Origin: an uncultured Elusimicrobia bacterium
Lineage (GTDB): Bacteria; Elusimicrobiota; Elusimicrobia; Elusimicrobiales; UBA9959
DNA length: 39,746 nt
Reading direction: 5' to 3'
Assembly (NCBI GenBank): GCA_903879915.1
Contig: CAIRNJ010000074.1
Location: 1 to 39,746 of the forward strand
Shown here in pieces: positions 13,874-22,275 of the stretch. Positions within the stretch are counted from its first letter, which is position 1; each line of letters opens with the position of its first letter. The notes beneath the pieces were generated by a model that was given only the letters and a program-made list of their open reading frames with translations, was not told the DNA's origin and did not search any database. Position numbers and translations under genes: made by a program.

Positions 13874-15427
13874 ATGCCCGGATTCGAAATAGAATTCACT
13901 CCGCAGTTCTCGAAAGCCCTCTATATGATGGAGAACGGCACGCGCAGCGTTTTCGTTACCGGCAAGGCCGGCACCGGGAAGTCCACCCTGCTGCGCTACT
14001 TCCGGGACCATACCGCCAAGAAGATAGTGGTGCTGGCCCCCACCGGCGTGGCGGCGCTCAACGTCGGCGGCGAGACCATCCATTCTTTTTTTTCTTTCCA
14101 GCCCGATATTACGGCCGCCGCCGTTAAGAAGGTCAGGGGCAAATGGGCGCAGATCTATAAAGAGCTGGACGCGCTGGTGATAGACGAGGTTTCCATGGCC
14201 AGGGCGGACCTGATGGACTGCGTGGACGCGTTCATGCGGCTGAACGGTAAGGACCCCGCCCTGCCTTTCGGGGGGGCGCAGCTTATCCTGATAGGCGACC
14301 TTTACCAGCTGCCGCCGGTGGTGACCGGCGCGGAGCGGGGGCTGTTCTGCGGTTTTTACGACGGGCCGTATTTTTTCAGCGCCGCGGCGTTCAAGGAGCT
14401 GGAGCTGGAATTCGTGGAACTGGAGAAGATCTACCGCCAGACGGATTCGGGTTTCATCGCCATCCTTAACGCCATCCGCAACAACAATATAACGGCGGCG
14501 CAGCTGGCCGCGCTCAACAGCCGCGTGGGCGCGCCCCAGAAGGCCGGGCTGGGCTGCGCGGTGCACCTGCTTACCACCAACGCCGCCGCTTTCACGGTGA
14601 ACCACGACCGCCTGGAGGAACTGCAGGGGAAGGAATACCGCTACGCGGCCGAAATAGACGGCGATTTCACGCGGGATTCCTACCCGGCCGAGCAGCATCT
14701 GCGGCTGAAGCGGCGCGCGCAGGTGATGATGCTTAACAACGACCCCGACGGGCGCTGGGTGAACGGCACCATGGCCGAGGTGGCCGAGGTGATACGCGGC
14801 ATAGGCGGCGAGCCCGACACCGTGCTGGTGCGGCTGCCGGACGGCGGGCTGGAGGGCGTGCAGCCGCACGACTGGGAGCTGTTCCATTTCACTTTTAACC
14901 ACGAGGCGGGCCGCATAGAGGCCGAGACGGCCGGGACTTTCCGGCAGTACCCGCTGAAGCTGGCCTGGGGCGTGACCATCCATAAAAGCCAGGGCAAGAC
15001 GTTCGACCGCGTTACGCTGGACCTGGGCGACCGGGCTTTCGCGGCGGGGCAGACCTACGTGGCCCTCAGCCGCTGCGTTTCGCTGGAGGGGCTCAGCCTT
15101 ACCCGGGCGGTGCGGCCGGGGGACGTTATTACCGACCGGCGCATAGTGAAGTTCGTCACCGGGCACCAGTACCTGCTCAGCGACCGCGCGCTGCCGCTGG
15201 CCCTGAAAGTGGAGCTGATAAACAAGGCCATAAAAGAAGGGCGCTGCCTGGGCCTTACCTACCTCAGGGCCGGGGACGAGAAAAGCCGCCGGAAAGTGCG
15301 GCCGCTGGCGGTGGGCGAGCGCAGCTATATGCAGGTTTCGTTCATCGGGCTGGACGCGCATTGCCTGGAGCGCGGCAAGGACAGGCTGTTCCGCGTGGAC
15401 CGCATTCTGGAGCTGGAAATTATATAG
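13874..15427 (+). CDS. Pif1-like superfamily 1B DNA helicase with C-terminal WYL-like domain
   Basis: 517 residues. ATP-dependent 5'-3' helicase expected to unwind DNA, including structured forms such as G-quadruplexes. Motifs in order: Walker A GKAGTGKST (about 31-39), APTGVAALNVGG, Walker B VIDEVSMA, GDLYQLPPV, the KIYRQ segment, and TIHKSQGKTF with YVALSRC near 375-405. The last 60 or so residues, with S-R-R-K-V-R-P-L, then a hydrophobic strand and F-R-V-D-R-I-L, match the end of WYL domains. Such a fusion is known from Thermotoga elfii Pif1, where the WYL domain binds single-stranded DNA. It starts a new transcription unit and runs into the PAS gene 8 bp later. Confidence 0.9.
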   Translation: MPGFEIEFTPQFSKALYMMENGTRSVFVTGKAGTGKSTLLRYFRDHTAKKIVVLAPTGVAALNVGGETIHSFFSFQPDITAAAVKKVRGKWAQIYKELDALVIDEVSMARADLMDCVDAFMRLNGKDPALPFGGAQLILIGDLYQLPPVVTGAERGLFCGFYDGPYFFSAAAFKELELEFVELEKIYRQTDSGFIAILNAIRNNNITAAQLAALNSRVGAPQKAGLGCAVHLLTTNAAAFTVNHDRLEELQGKEYRYAAEIDGDFTRDSYPAEQHLRLKRRAQVMMLNNDPDGRWVNGTMAEVAEVIRGIGGEPDTVLVRLPDGGLEGVQPHDWELFHFTFNHEAGRIEAETAGTFRQYPLKLAWGVTIHKSQGKTFDRVTLDLGDRAFAAGQTYVALSRCVSLEGLSLTRAVRPGDVITDRRIVKFVTGHQYLLSDRALPLALKVELINKAIKEGRCLGLTYLRAGDEKSRRKVRPLAVGERSYMQVSFIGLDAHCLERGKDRLFRVDRILELEII

Positions 15428-15435
15428 GGGGGAAA

Positions 15436-15843
15436 ATGCTTTTGGACAATATGGACCCGGAAATGGTGAAGGCCGTGATAGAGACTATCCCGGCCGAACT
15501 TACCGTGATAAACGCCGCCGACGAGGTGGCTGGCTGGAACAAGCACGAGACCCGGCTTTTCAAGCGGCCGATGTCGGCCATGGGCATGAACTTCAGGCAA
15601 TGCCACCCGGAGAAAAGCCTGGCCATGGTGGAGAAACTGATAGCCGAAATGAAAGCCGGCACGCGCGAAAAAGCCGTTTTCTGGATAGACCTTCCGGTGG
15701 CCAAGGACGGGCCGAAACATAAGATCTTCATAGAGTTCCACGCCCTGAGGGACGCCAAAGGCGCGTACCTGGGCTGCATGGAATTCACGCAGGACGTTAC
15801 CGCGATACGCGCCCTGGAAGGGCAGCGGCGGCTGATGGATTGA
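15436..15843 (+). CDS. Single-domain PAS protein (DUF438 C-terminal type)
   Basis: 135 residues, all one PAS-fold domain. An ATG at 15436 follows GGGGGG, a usable ribosome site; an earlier in-frame ATG lies inside the helicase gene and is rejected. The segment ETIPAELTVINAADEVAGWN, the later FRQCHPEKSLAMVEKL and the ending MEFTQDVT are typical of the PAS domain at the C-terminus of DUF438 proteins. It has no output domain, so it may sense a ligand, heme or redox state and act through partners. Two Cys are present (the CHP motif and LGCMEF). Terminator follows at once. Ligand unknown. Confidence 0.8.
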   Translation: MLLDNMDPEMVKAVIETIPAELTVINAADEVAGWNKHETRLFKRPMSAMGMNFRQCHPEKSLAMVEKLIAEMKAGTREKAVFWIDLPVAKDGPKHKIFIEFHALRDAKGAYLGCMEFTQDVTAIRALEGQRRLMD

Positions 15844-15866
15844 CGGAAGTTCCTGTCAGCGGGAAG

Positions 15867-15897
15867 GGCCGGATATCGGGGGATATCCGGCCTTTTT
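15867..15897 (+). terminator. Rho-independent terminator after the PAS gene
   Basis: GGCCGGATATC (15867-15877) pairs perfectly with GATATCCGGCC (15882-15892) around a GGGG loop, followed by five T. It separates the rightward helicase-PAS unit from the leftward lipoprotein unit, with which it converges. Confidence 0.93.
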
Positions 15898-15903
15898 ATC
15901 GCC

Positions 15904-16533
15904 TTATTTTATGGTCAGCGCCGGCCAGATGGGGGACAGCGAAGTGGTGAAAGCGTCGGCTATTTCCCGCATGGCCGTGCTCAGGTCGAAGCCTTCGTAG
16001 GACATCGACCCCGACCAGAGGATGGAGCCGGTCTGGGCGTCCACCATGCGCGCCACCAGCGACGCGTTGGCGGTGGTGCTGAGCAGCTGGGAATTGGGGA
16101 GCCCGGCCACCGTGCCTTCCGAATAGAGGGAGCTGTTCGACACCCGCGTGACGTCCGTGATAAGGTTGCCCTGGGAGGTGCTTACCAGGTATTTCCCGGC
16201 CGGGCTGCTTTCCGCCACGGTGCCCACGAACAGCGCGTCCACGCCCAGCAGCTTGCCCAGCTGCTTGGCGGTGGCCTGGTCGAAGTAAGGCGAGGCGGTA
16301 AGGGAATGTTCCTGTATCACGGCGTTGAGCTTCTGGCGCTCGATGACGTCGGCGCCGCGCATCAGCAGGCTTTGCGTGAGCAGGTCGGCGGCGAGATCGC
16401 CGTTAGCGCCGCTGAAGCTGAGCACGGCCACCCGTTTTACGGTGGAGAAGTCGGCGTGCTGGTTTATGGCCACCTGCGGCGAGACGCAGGCCGCCAGCAG
16501 GGGCAGGACGAGGAATAAAAGGTTTTTTTTCAT
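15904..16533 (-). CDS. CsgG/LpoB-like outer-membrane lipoprotein
   Basis: 209 residues. Start set at 16533 because MKKNLLFLVLPLLAAC is a signal peptide ending in a lipobox (L-A-A-C, C16). An upstream in-frame start would place this signal in the middle. The body has a CsgG-family core: KRVAVLSFSGANGD, then LLTQSLLMRGADVIER, KLNAVIQEH and KQLGKLLGVDALFVGTV. Relatives export curli or, as LpoB-like proteins, contact peptidoglycan synthases or sense envelope state. A Gly at position +2 is absent and Val follows the Cys, which in enterobacteria would not block outer-membrane sorting. Four bp separate it from the TPR gene upstream, so the two are one operon. Confidence 0.85.
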   Translation of the reverse strand: MKKNLLFLVLPLLAACVSPQVAINQHADFSTVKRVAVLSFSGANGDLAADLLTQSLLMRGADVIERQKLNAVIQEHSLTASPYFDQATAKQLGKLLGVDALFVGTVAESSPAGKYLVSTSQGNLITDVTRVSNSSLYSEGTVAGLPNSQLLSTTANASLVARMVDAQTGSILWSGSMSYEGFDLSTAMREIADAFTTSLSPIWPALTIK

Positions 16534-16537
16534 GATG

Positions 16538-16951
16538 TTAGTGGTGCGAAAGGTGGTGGATGTGCCTGCCGGCGGTATTGCGCATGCGGGGGTCACTGGT
16601 GCTCTCAAGGCAGGCTTTCCAGGCGGCCAGCGCCTTGTCCCGCATGCCTTTCTTCTCGTAGATCAGCCCGAGCATATAATGGGCGTCGGCTTTTCCGGGG
16701 TCCAGGTTCACGGCGCCTTCGAAAGCCCGCTGCGCGTCGTCGGCCTGCTCCAGCCGGGAGTAGGTGAAGCCCAGCCGCATATAAAGCTCGATATTCCCCG
16801 GGCTGGCTTTCACCTTCGCCTCAAGGGCCGCGGCTTCCGTTCTTAATTGGTTCTTTATTTCCGGCGTGTCCCTCGGCTCCGGGAAAGAAGGGGGCTCCGC
16901 GGCCAACAGGGCCGGGGCGAACAGTAATGCCGCTAACAGGAAAGATTTCAT
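16538..16951 (-). CDS. Exported small TPR protein
   Basis: 137 residues from the ATG at 16951, supported by GGAGG 5 bp ahead; an earlier frame start has no such site. The N-terminal MKSFLLAALLFAPALLAAE is a signal peptide. Three tetratricopeptide-like helices pairs follow (about 45-115: Y-M-R-L-G-F-T-Y, A-H-Y-M-L-G-L-I-Y, K-A-L-A-A-W-K). The C-terminus is His-rich (H-I-H-H-L-S-H-H), possibly metal binding. With the lipoprotein encoded next it likely forms an envelope complex. A weak promoter, TTTAAA-17-TATGGT, can be traced upstream on this strand but is only suggestive. Confidence 0.78.
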   Translation of the reverse strand: MKSFLLAALLFAPALLAAEPPSFPEPRDTPEIKNQLRTEAAALEAKVKASPGNIELYMRLGFTYSRLEQADDAQRAFEGAVNLDPGKADAHYMLGLIYEKKGMRDKALAAWKACLESTSDPRMRNTAGRHIHHLSHH

Positions 16952-17022
16952 ATTTGCCTCCGCTGCATACCTAATACCATAACACATTTCAGGCCGGTTT
17001 TAAAGGGGGGAGAGGCGTGGGG

Positions 17023-17051
17023 TTGACAAGTCAAGGCTTTTCTGTTACACT
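17023..17051 (+). promoter_or_regulatory. Strong sigma-70-type promoter of a small RNA
   Basis: TTGACA (17023-17028), a 17-bp spacer and TACACT (17046-17051). It points rightward between two leftward genes, where no reading frame starts, which is why an RNA gene is proposed downstream. Confidence 0.8.
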
Positions 17052-17056
17052 ATGCA

Positions 17057-17135
17057 TGGTCGTCCGCATCATACGGACCACCAACTGAGACTCCCCCTCG
17101 TGGGGATGCGAAAACCCGCCAAAGGCGGGTTTTCT
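17057..17135 (+). ncRNA. Candidate small structured RNA, about 78 nt
   Basis: Starting 6 nt after the -10 at 17046-17051, the sequence folds into three hairpins: TGGTcGTCCG (17057-17066) with CGGACcACCA (17074-17083), nine pairs and one C-C mismatch; CCCC (17094-17097) with GGGG (17102-17105) on a TCGT loop; and the terminator AAAACCCGCC/GGCGGGTTTT (17111-17133). The linker ACTGAGACT is single-stranded. No ATG-led frame or ribosome site is seen. No known RNA family is recognised. It may regulate other mRNAs by pairing, bind a protein, or encode a short leader. Confidence 0.65.
17111..17133. terminator. Bidirectional terminator hairpin
   Basis: AAAACCCGCC (17111-17120) and GGCGGGTTTT (17124-17133) form a 10-bp stem with an AAA loop. 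On the plus strand it ends the candidate RNA (TTTTCTCATTT follows). On the minus strand it lies 1 bp after the stop of the M28 peptidase gene and ends that transcript with a short TTTT. Confidence 0.85.
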
Positions 17136-18124
17136 CATTTACCGTCCGCCAGCGCGGTCAAAGCCGGCTCCAGGCCGGCTATCAGCCCGGCCATATAGCC
17201 GTAGTTGAGCGTTGCCGGGGTGTCCGAACTTTTGTGGTAATTCGGGTTCCTGTAAAAAGCGGTGTCCGTGAACATCACCGCCGGGCAGCCTGTCTTCCAG
17301 AAATTACGGTGGTCGGAGTAATCCACCCCCGGAATTACGGAAGGCAGTACTATGGTGAGCAGCGGCAGGGTAGAATTCTTTTTGAATTCCCGGTCGAGGG
17401 TCCCGGCCAGGCCGCGCGAGGCGAAATCGCTTACCTGCGCTATGAAATTCCCTTTATTGGGCCGGAACGGCCCTATCAGCGGAGGGTATTTCTGCGATAA
17501 GGGCCGTTCGCTGAAATAGCCTATCATCTCGAGTATTACCGCTCCTTTGATCTTTTCTTTGCGCGCGGCGGCGGCCTTGGCCCAGACCGCGCTGCCCATG
17601 TAGTCCGTCCTGAAAAAAGGCGGCTCTTCATTGGCGAAAGCTATGAATTTCAAGGTTCTGGCAGGGCGCGTTCCAGCCATCAGCCGGGCCAGGGTAAGCA
17701 TGCCGGCCACGCCGCTGGCGTTGTCGTCGGCCCCGGGATTTTCGAAAGTATCGTAATGGGCGCCCACCAGCACCGTTTCGTCCGGCTTCCGGGCGCCGGT
17801 CCTGACGGCGGTTATATTCCTGGCCGTTGTACCGGCTGCCCTGTATTTCTGTATTTCCACTTTGTAGCCGTAGCTTTTAAGCCGGAAGATTATATATTCC
17901 TCCGCGGCCTTAAGTCCCGGCGCATTGTTGCGGAAGATATCGCGCTGCCCTATTTCGCCGGCCAGCCTGGTCACATGGGCGCGCAGGTCTCTGGCGGTTT
18001 CCTCCGAACCGCCTCCCTGGTAGCTGCCGCTCCATGAATTCCAGCCAAAAGTAGTGGTTTTAACTGCAATATAGGTGGTTATGGCCAGCAAAATAAGCCT
18101 TAAAACCTGTTTTATCAGCGGCAT
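17135..18124 (-). CDS. M28-family zinc aminopeptidase, membrane-anchored
   Basis: 329 residues from ATG 18124; a longer frame exists but lacks a ribosome site and begins without hydrophobic residues. A hydrophobic stretch at residues 5-22 (KQVLRLILLAITTYIAV) is an uncleaved or cleaved signal anchor, so the enzyme should face the periplasm. Zinc-ligand motifs of M28 are clear: GAHYDTF, GADDNASGVAG, ANEEPPFF and YHKSSDTPATLNY. It removes N-terminal residues from peptides. A TATTAT box 8 bp before the ATG, with no ribosome site, suggests a leaderless mRNA. Substrate preference cannot be read. Confidence 0.88.
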   Translation of the reverse strand: MPLIKQVLRLILLAITTYIAVKTTTFGWNSWSGSYQGGGSEETARDLRAHVTRLAGEIGQRDIFRNNAPGLKAAEEYIIFRLKSYGYKVEIQKYRAAGTTARNITAVRTGARKPDETVLVGAHYDTFENPGADDNASGVAGMLTLARLMAGTRPARTLKFIAFANEEPPFFRTDYMGSAVWAKAAAARKEKIKGAVILEMIGYFSERPLSQKYPPLIGPFRPNKGNFIAQVSDFASRGLAGTLDREFKKNSTLPLLTIVLPSVIPGVDYSDHRNFWKTGCPAVMFTDTAFYRNPNYHKSSDTPATLNYGYMAGLIAGLEPALTALADGK

Positions 18125-18171
18125 ATGCGCTAATAATACCAAAAACCGGGCATTTCCTGTTGAAGTAGTGG

Positions 18172-18201
18172 TTGTCCAGCCTTTATTATCCTTTGTATAA
18201 T
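18172..18201 (+). promoter_or_regulatory. Promoter of the histidine-utilisation run
   Basis: TTGTCC (18172-18177), an 18-bp spacer and TATAAT (18196-18201). A leader of about 50 nt follows, with CCGGGACCCGG able to fold, and ends at GGAGGA before the FtcD start (18259). No HutC-like repressor gene or clear operator is visible in the window. Confidence 0.65.
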
Positions 18202-18258
18202 TATATATATACCGGGACCCGGATCGTTCAGCCCGGAAAGCTGTTCTATGGAGGAACA

Positions 18259-19752
18259 ATGGGAAAATTTGTGGAATGCGTGCCGAATTTCAGCGAAGGC
18301 AGGGATGTAAATAAGATAAACGCGATAGTGGCCGCCGCCAGTTCCGTGCCGGGCGTGCTGGTGCTGGACGTGGAAAAAGACGCCGACCATCACCGAACCG
18401 TTCTTACTTTCATAGCGCCGCTCGAGACCGCCGTGGAGGCCATGGTGGCCGTCACCAAAAAAGCGGCCTCGCTGATCGACCTCAACCTGCATAAAGGCGA
18501 GCATCCCCGCATGGGCGCCACCGACGTGGCCCCGTTCATCCCGATAATGGATACCACCATAGAGGAATGCATAAAACTGGCGGAGCAGACCGGCGAGCGC
18601 ATAGGCCGGGAGCTGGGCATACCGGTATACCTCTACGACCGCGCCGCAAAATTCGAGCACCGCAAAGACCTGGCCAAGGTGCGCAAGGGGCAGTTCGAAG
18701 GCCTGCGCGAAGAGATAGGCAAAAACCCGGAGAAAACTCCGGATTTCGGGCCCAACCAGATCCACCCCACCGCCGGCGCCATGGCCGTGGGCGCCCGCAA
18801 CCAGATAGTGAACTTCAACGTGAACCTGGCCACCACCGACATGGACTTCGCCAAGGCCCTGGCCAAGAAAATACGCACCTCCGGCGGCGGCCTGCCGGCG
18901 CTGCGCGCCAAGGAGATCTTCCTGGAATCCAAGGGCCAGGTGCAGATGTCCACCGTGCTCACCGACTACAAGACCACCTCCATAAAGCGCGTCATGGACG
19001 AGCTGAACAAGGAGCTGGCGCCGAAGAATATCGCCATCACCGGCACCGAACTGATAGGCCTGACCACGCAGGACGCGCTGACCGACTACGCGGTGGAAGC
19101 GCTGCAGGTGAAGGATTTTAACAAGGATACGCAGGTGCTGGAGACGAAGCTGCTGAAGCTGCTCAGCTCCTGGCAGGCCGGGGCCGGCCTGTTCGTGGAC
19201 GCGCTGTCCAACACCGAGCCCACGCCCGGCGGCGGCTCGGCGGCCGGCGTCAACGGCGCCATGGGCTGCGCGCTGGGCCAGATGGCCATAGGCATCACGC
19301 TGCGCGGCAAGAAGCTCGACGAAGCCAAGCGGCCCGCGCTGCGCACGCTGTTCGGGCTGCTGGGCGGGCATAAGGCCGAACTGCAGGCCTGCGTGGCCGA
19401 AGACTCGGCTTCTTTCGACGTGTTCATGGCGGCCATGAAGATCCCCAAGGACAACCCCGAGCGCAAGGTTAAGATGCAGGCCGCGCTGAAGCACGCGGCC
19501 GAGGTGCCGCTCAAGACCGCGCGCCTGGCCTCAGAGGCCATGGCCGGGCTGCGGGTGTGCGAGGCCCTGGTGTCGCCGCACGTGATGAGCGACTACCGCA
19601 GCGCGCGCTACCAGCTGGAGACCGCCATCCGCTGCGCGGCGGAGAACGTTTTCATCAACGCGGAGGGCCTGGAGGACAGGGTTTTCGCGGAGAAGATAAC
19701 AGCGGAGATAAAAGAGTACCTTTCGGCCTGCGAAGCGGTAAAAACAGCTTAA
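18259..19752 (+). CDS. ftcD: Bifunctional glutamate formimidoyltransferase / formimidoyl-THF cyclodeaminase
   Basis: 497 residues from ATG 18259, with GGAGGA directly ahead. It completes histidine degradation: formiminoglutamate plus THF gives glutamate and 5-formimino-THF, then ammonia and 5,10-methenyl-THF. The N-terminal transferase part begins KFVECVPNFSEGRD and carries HKGEHPRMGATDVAPFIP and NQIHPTAGAMAVGARN. The C-terminal cyclodeaminase begins about residue 310 with FVDALSNTEPTPGGGSAAG. Full-length fusions in animals are about 540 residues. It heads the run and is followed after 10 bp by the acyl-CoA dehydrogenase. Glutamate and one-carbon units are the outputs. Confidence 0.95.
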   Translation: MGKFVECVPNFSEGRDVNKINAIVAAASSVPGVLVLDVEKDADHHRTVLTFIAPLETAVEAMVAVTKKAASLIDLNLHKGEHPRMGATDVAPFIPIMDTTIEECIKLAEQTGERIGRELGIPVYLYDRAAKFEHRKDLAKVRKGQFEGLREEIGKNPEKTPDFGPNQIHPTAGAMAVGARNQIVNFNVNLATTDMDFAKALAKKIRTSGGGLPALRAKEIFLESKGQVQMSTVLTDYKTTSIKRVMDELNKELAPKNIAITGTELIGLTTQDALTDYAVEALQVKDFNKDTQVLETKLLKLLSSWQAGAGLFVDALSNTEPTPGGGSAAGVNGAMGCALGQMAIGITLRGKKLDEAKRPALRTLFGLLGGHKAELQACVAEDSASFDVFMAAMKIPKDNPERKVKMQAALKHAAEVPLKTARLASEAMAGLRVCEALVSPHVMSDYRSARYQLETAIRCAAENVFINAEGLEDRVFAEKITAEIKEYLSACEAVKTA

Positions 19753-19762
19753 GGAGTTCTTC

Positions 19763-21403
19763 ATGGCAAGCATGGACGCTATTTCGCGCAATCTGATGCT
19801 GGACAGCCTGAGGGAGTACGCCAAAAGGCGCATCCCCTTCGACCTGATCCGCGAGCTGGACGAGAAGAACGAATTCCCCGCCGATATTCTCAGGGAAATG
19901 TACGACCGGGACACCCTGGGCGTGCACCTGCTGATGATCCCCGAGGAATACGGCGGCGTGTCCGGCGGCACCTTCGACATTTACCGCATCTGCGAGGCGC
20001 TGGCCCGCATAGACCTGGGCATAGCCACCGGAGTTTTCGCCACTTTCCTGGGCACCGACCCCCTCAACCAGGGCGGCACCGAGGAGCAGAAGGAGAAATG
20101 GCTGCGCCGCATAGCGTCCGAGAACCTGCTGGTGGCCTACGGCGCCACCGAGCCCGACGCCGGCTCCGACCTGGTGAACCTGCGCACGCGCGCCGAGCAC
20201 GTGGTTAAGAACGGCAAGATCGCCGGCTACCGCATCACCGGCAACAAGCAGTGGATCTCCAACGGCGGCGTGGCCGACATCCATACCATACTGGCGCTGG
20301 CCCCGGGCGGTCCGTCCTGGTTCCTGGTGGAGAAGACCATGGAAGGTTTTTCCGCCAACAAGCACGAGGACAAGCACGGCATAAGGCTTTCCAACACCGC
20401 CGGGCTTTCGCTGGACAACGTTTACGTGCCCGCCGAGAACCTGATAGGCATGGAAGAGGGCAAGGGCCTGCTGCAGGCGCAGGCCGTGTTCGGCTACACG
20501 CGCGTGATGGTGGCCGCTTTCGGCCTGGGCGCGGGCGCCGAGGCCATGGAGATCGCTATCCGCTACAGCCAGCAGCGCATCCAGGGCGGCGGCCCGCTGT
20601 CCGAGAAGCAGGGCTACACCCACAAGCTGATAGTGCCGAATTACGTGCGCCTGGAAGGCGCGCGGTCCTATATCGAATATACCGCCCTGCGGCTGGATTC
20701 CGGCGAGCACGGGCTGCAGACCGAGGGCGCCATAGCCAAGTACGGCGCCTCCGAATGGGGCAACAAAGCGGCCGACGACGCCATCCAGGCGCTGGGCGGC
20801 TACGGCTACACCAAGGATTTCCCCGTGGAGAAGATCAAGCGCGACATCAAGATCACCTGCATCTACGAGGGTACCAGCGAAGTGCTGGAGATGACCATCT
20901 ACCGCGGCCGCTGGCAGGAGCACCTGAAATCGCGCGGCCGCTATTACCTGGACATGGCCGACAGGCTCGACGAGGTGCACGCCAAAGAGCCCAAAGCCGG
21001 GGCGCACGCCGCGGCGCTGGCGCTGCGGGCGCTGGCCGCGGTGCTGGAGGAGTGCCGCGTGCACAAGCTCACCCGCCACCAGCACGTTACTTTCAAGCTG
21101 GGCAAGTTGATCTGCGCGGCCGAGACCGCCGCCATTTTCTCGACGGCGGCCGCCGCCCAGAAGTACAGCGAAACGGTGCGGTTCGACCGCGAAGGCTGGC
21201 AGGCCATGGCGCGGATCTTCGCCCGCGAAGCCGCCCTGAACACCGCCATGGAAGGCCTGGCGCTGGTGCTGGGCGCGGTGGAGTCCGACGGCAGCCTCGC
21301 CGACGCGGTGAACATAGAGGCTATCCAGACCGAGCAGCGGGGCATGATGGCCGATATGGACCTGGTGGCCCTGAAACTGAAGCAGGCGTTCAAGGCGAAA
21401 TAA
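19763..21403 (+). CDS. Acyl-CoA dehydrogenase with C-terminal extension (probable ETF partner)
   Basis: 546 residues, about 160 longer than butyryl-CoA dehydrogenase. FAD and substrate motifs are clear: GATEPDAGSD, ITGNKQWISNG, QALGGYGYT, and the catalytic base E369 in CIYEGTSEVLEM. The extension (about 385-546) is helical and Ala-rich, as in longer members of the family. It is followed by EtfB and EtfA, spaced and arranged like the bifurcating Bcd-EtfAB and caffeyl-CoA reductase modules. Such enzymes reduce an enoyl-CoA (for example crotonyl-CoA) with NADH while reducing ferredoxin, or run as ordinary dehydrogenases with ETF. Substrate cannot be read. Ribosome site AAGGAG. Confidence 0.9.
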   Translation: MASMDAISRNLMLDSLREYAKRRIPFDLIRELDEKNEFPADILREMYDRDTLGVHLLMIPEEYGGVSGGTFDIYRICEALARIDLGIATGVFATFLGTDPLNQGGTEEQKEKWLRRIASENLLVAYGATEPDAGSDLVNLRTRAEHVVKNGKIAGYRITGNKQWISNGGVADIHTILALAPGGPSWFLVEKTMEGFSANKHEDKHGIRLSNTAGLSLDNVYVPAENLIGMEEGKGLLQAQAVFGYTRVMVAAFGLGAGAEAMEIAIRYSQQRIQGGGPLSEKQGYTHKLIVPNYVRLEGARSYIEYTALRLDSGEHGLQTEGAIAKYGASEWGNKAADDAIQALGGYGYTKDFPVEKIKRDIKITCIYEGTSEVLEMTIYRGRWQEHLKSRGRYYLDMADRLDEVHAKEPKAGAHAAALALRALAAVLEECRVHKLTRHQHVTFKLGKLICAAETAAIFSTAAAAQKYSETVRFDREGWQAMARIFAREAALNTAMEGLALVLGAVESDGSLADAVNIEAIQTEQRGMMADMDLVALKLKQAFKAK

Positions 21404-21434
21404 AAAGCCCGGGTATATTTTCAAGGAGAAGCAC

Positions 21435-22226
21435 ATGAATATCGTAGTCTGCGTCAAGCAGGTGCCCGACAGCACCGAGGTCAAAATAAATCCCGAGACC
21501 GGCCACCTTATCCGCGCCGGGGTGCCCAGCATCATCAACCCCTACGACCACTTCGCGCTGCAGACGGCGCTGGAGCTGAAGAAGAAGCACGATTTCAAAG
21601 TGACGCTGGTCTCCATGGGCCCGCCACAGGCGAAAAGCGTGGTGCAGCTGGGCCTGGCGCTGGGCGCCGACGAGGGCATACTGCTCTCGGACATGGCCTT
21701 CGCCGGCTCCGACACCTGGTCCACTTCCTACGCGCTGGCCAGGGCCATAAAGAAGCTGGGAAAGATAGACCTGATCCTGGCCGGCATGCAGGCCATAGAC
21801 GGCGACACCGCCCAGACCGGCCCCGGGGTGGCGCAGCAGCTGGGCATGCCGCAGGTGACCTTCTGCGAGCACGTGGACGTGGACGGGCGCAGGATAATAG
21901 CCCGCAAGCTCATAGACGGCGGCTACGAGATAGTTGAAGCCAGGCCGCCGGTGCTGCTTACCATGATAATGCATAAGGATTACGTGCCCCGCTATCCCTC
22001 TTTCCTGGCCGTCAACGCCTCGCTCAAGAAGCCGTTCCACGTGTGGAGCGCGGCGGACATAGGCGCCGAGCCGCAGTTCCTGGGCCTGAAGGGCTCGCCC
22101 ACGCAGGTGGACAAGATCTATCCTCCTCCCCAGCGGGAGAAGGCCGCCATGTTCTCCGGCTCGGGCCAGGAAGGGATGGCGAAGATACTGCAGATAATGA
22201 AGGCCGAACATTTCATAGAAGAGTAG
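21435..22226 (+). CDS. etfB: Electron-transfer flavoprotein beta subunit
   Basis: 263 residues. It forms the EtfAB heterodimer that passes electrons between NADH, ferredoxin and acyl-CoA dehydrogenase. It starts MNIVVCVKQVPDSTEVKIN and carries the AGMQAIDGDTAQTGPGVAQ nucleotide-binding signature, present in all EtfB. The C-terminal 60 residues with YPPPQREKAAMF are typical. AAGGAG 10 bp ahead of the ATG. Bifurcating ETFs carry FAD here as well; sequence alone does not prove bifurcation, but the ferredoxin-fused partner favours it. Confidence 0.95.
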   Translation: MNIVVCVKQVPDSTEVKINPETGHLIRAGVPSIINPYDHFALQTALELKKKHDFKVTLVSMGPPQAKSVVQLGLALGADEGILLSDMAFAGSDTWSTSYALARAIKKLGKIDLILAGMQAIDGDTAQTGPGVAQQLGMPQVTFCEHVDVDGRRIIARKLIDGGYEIVEARPPVLLTMIMHKDYVPRYPSFLAVNASLKKPFHVWSAADIGAEPQFLGLKGSPTQVDKIYPPPQREKAAMFSGSGQEGMAKILQIMKAEHFIEE

Positions 22227-22275
22227 GCTGGCCCGCCGGGGTTCCGGCGGAAGATTTTTTCAAGGAGAAGCGCTC

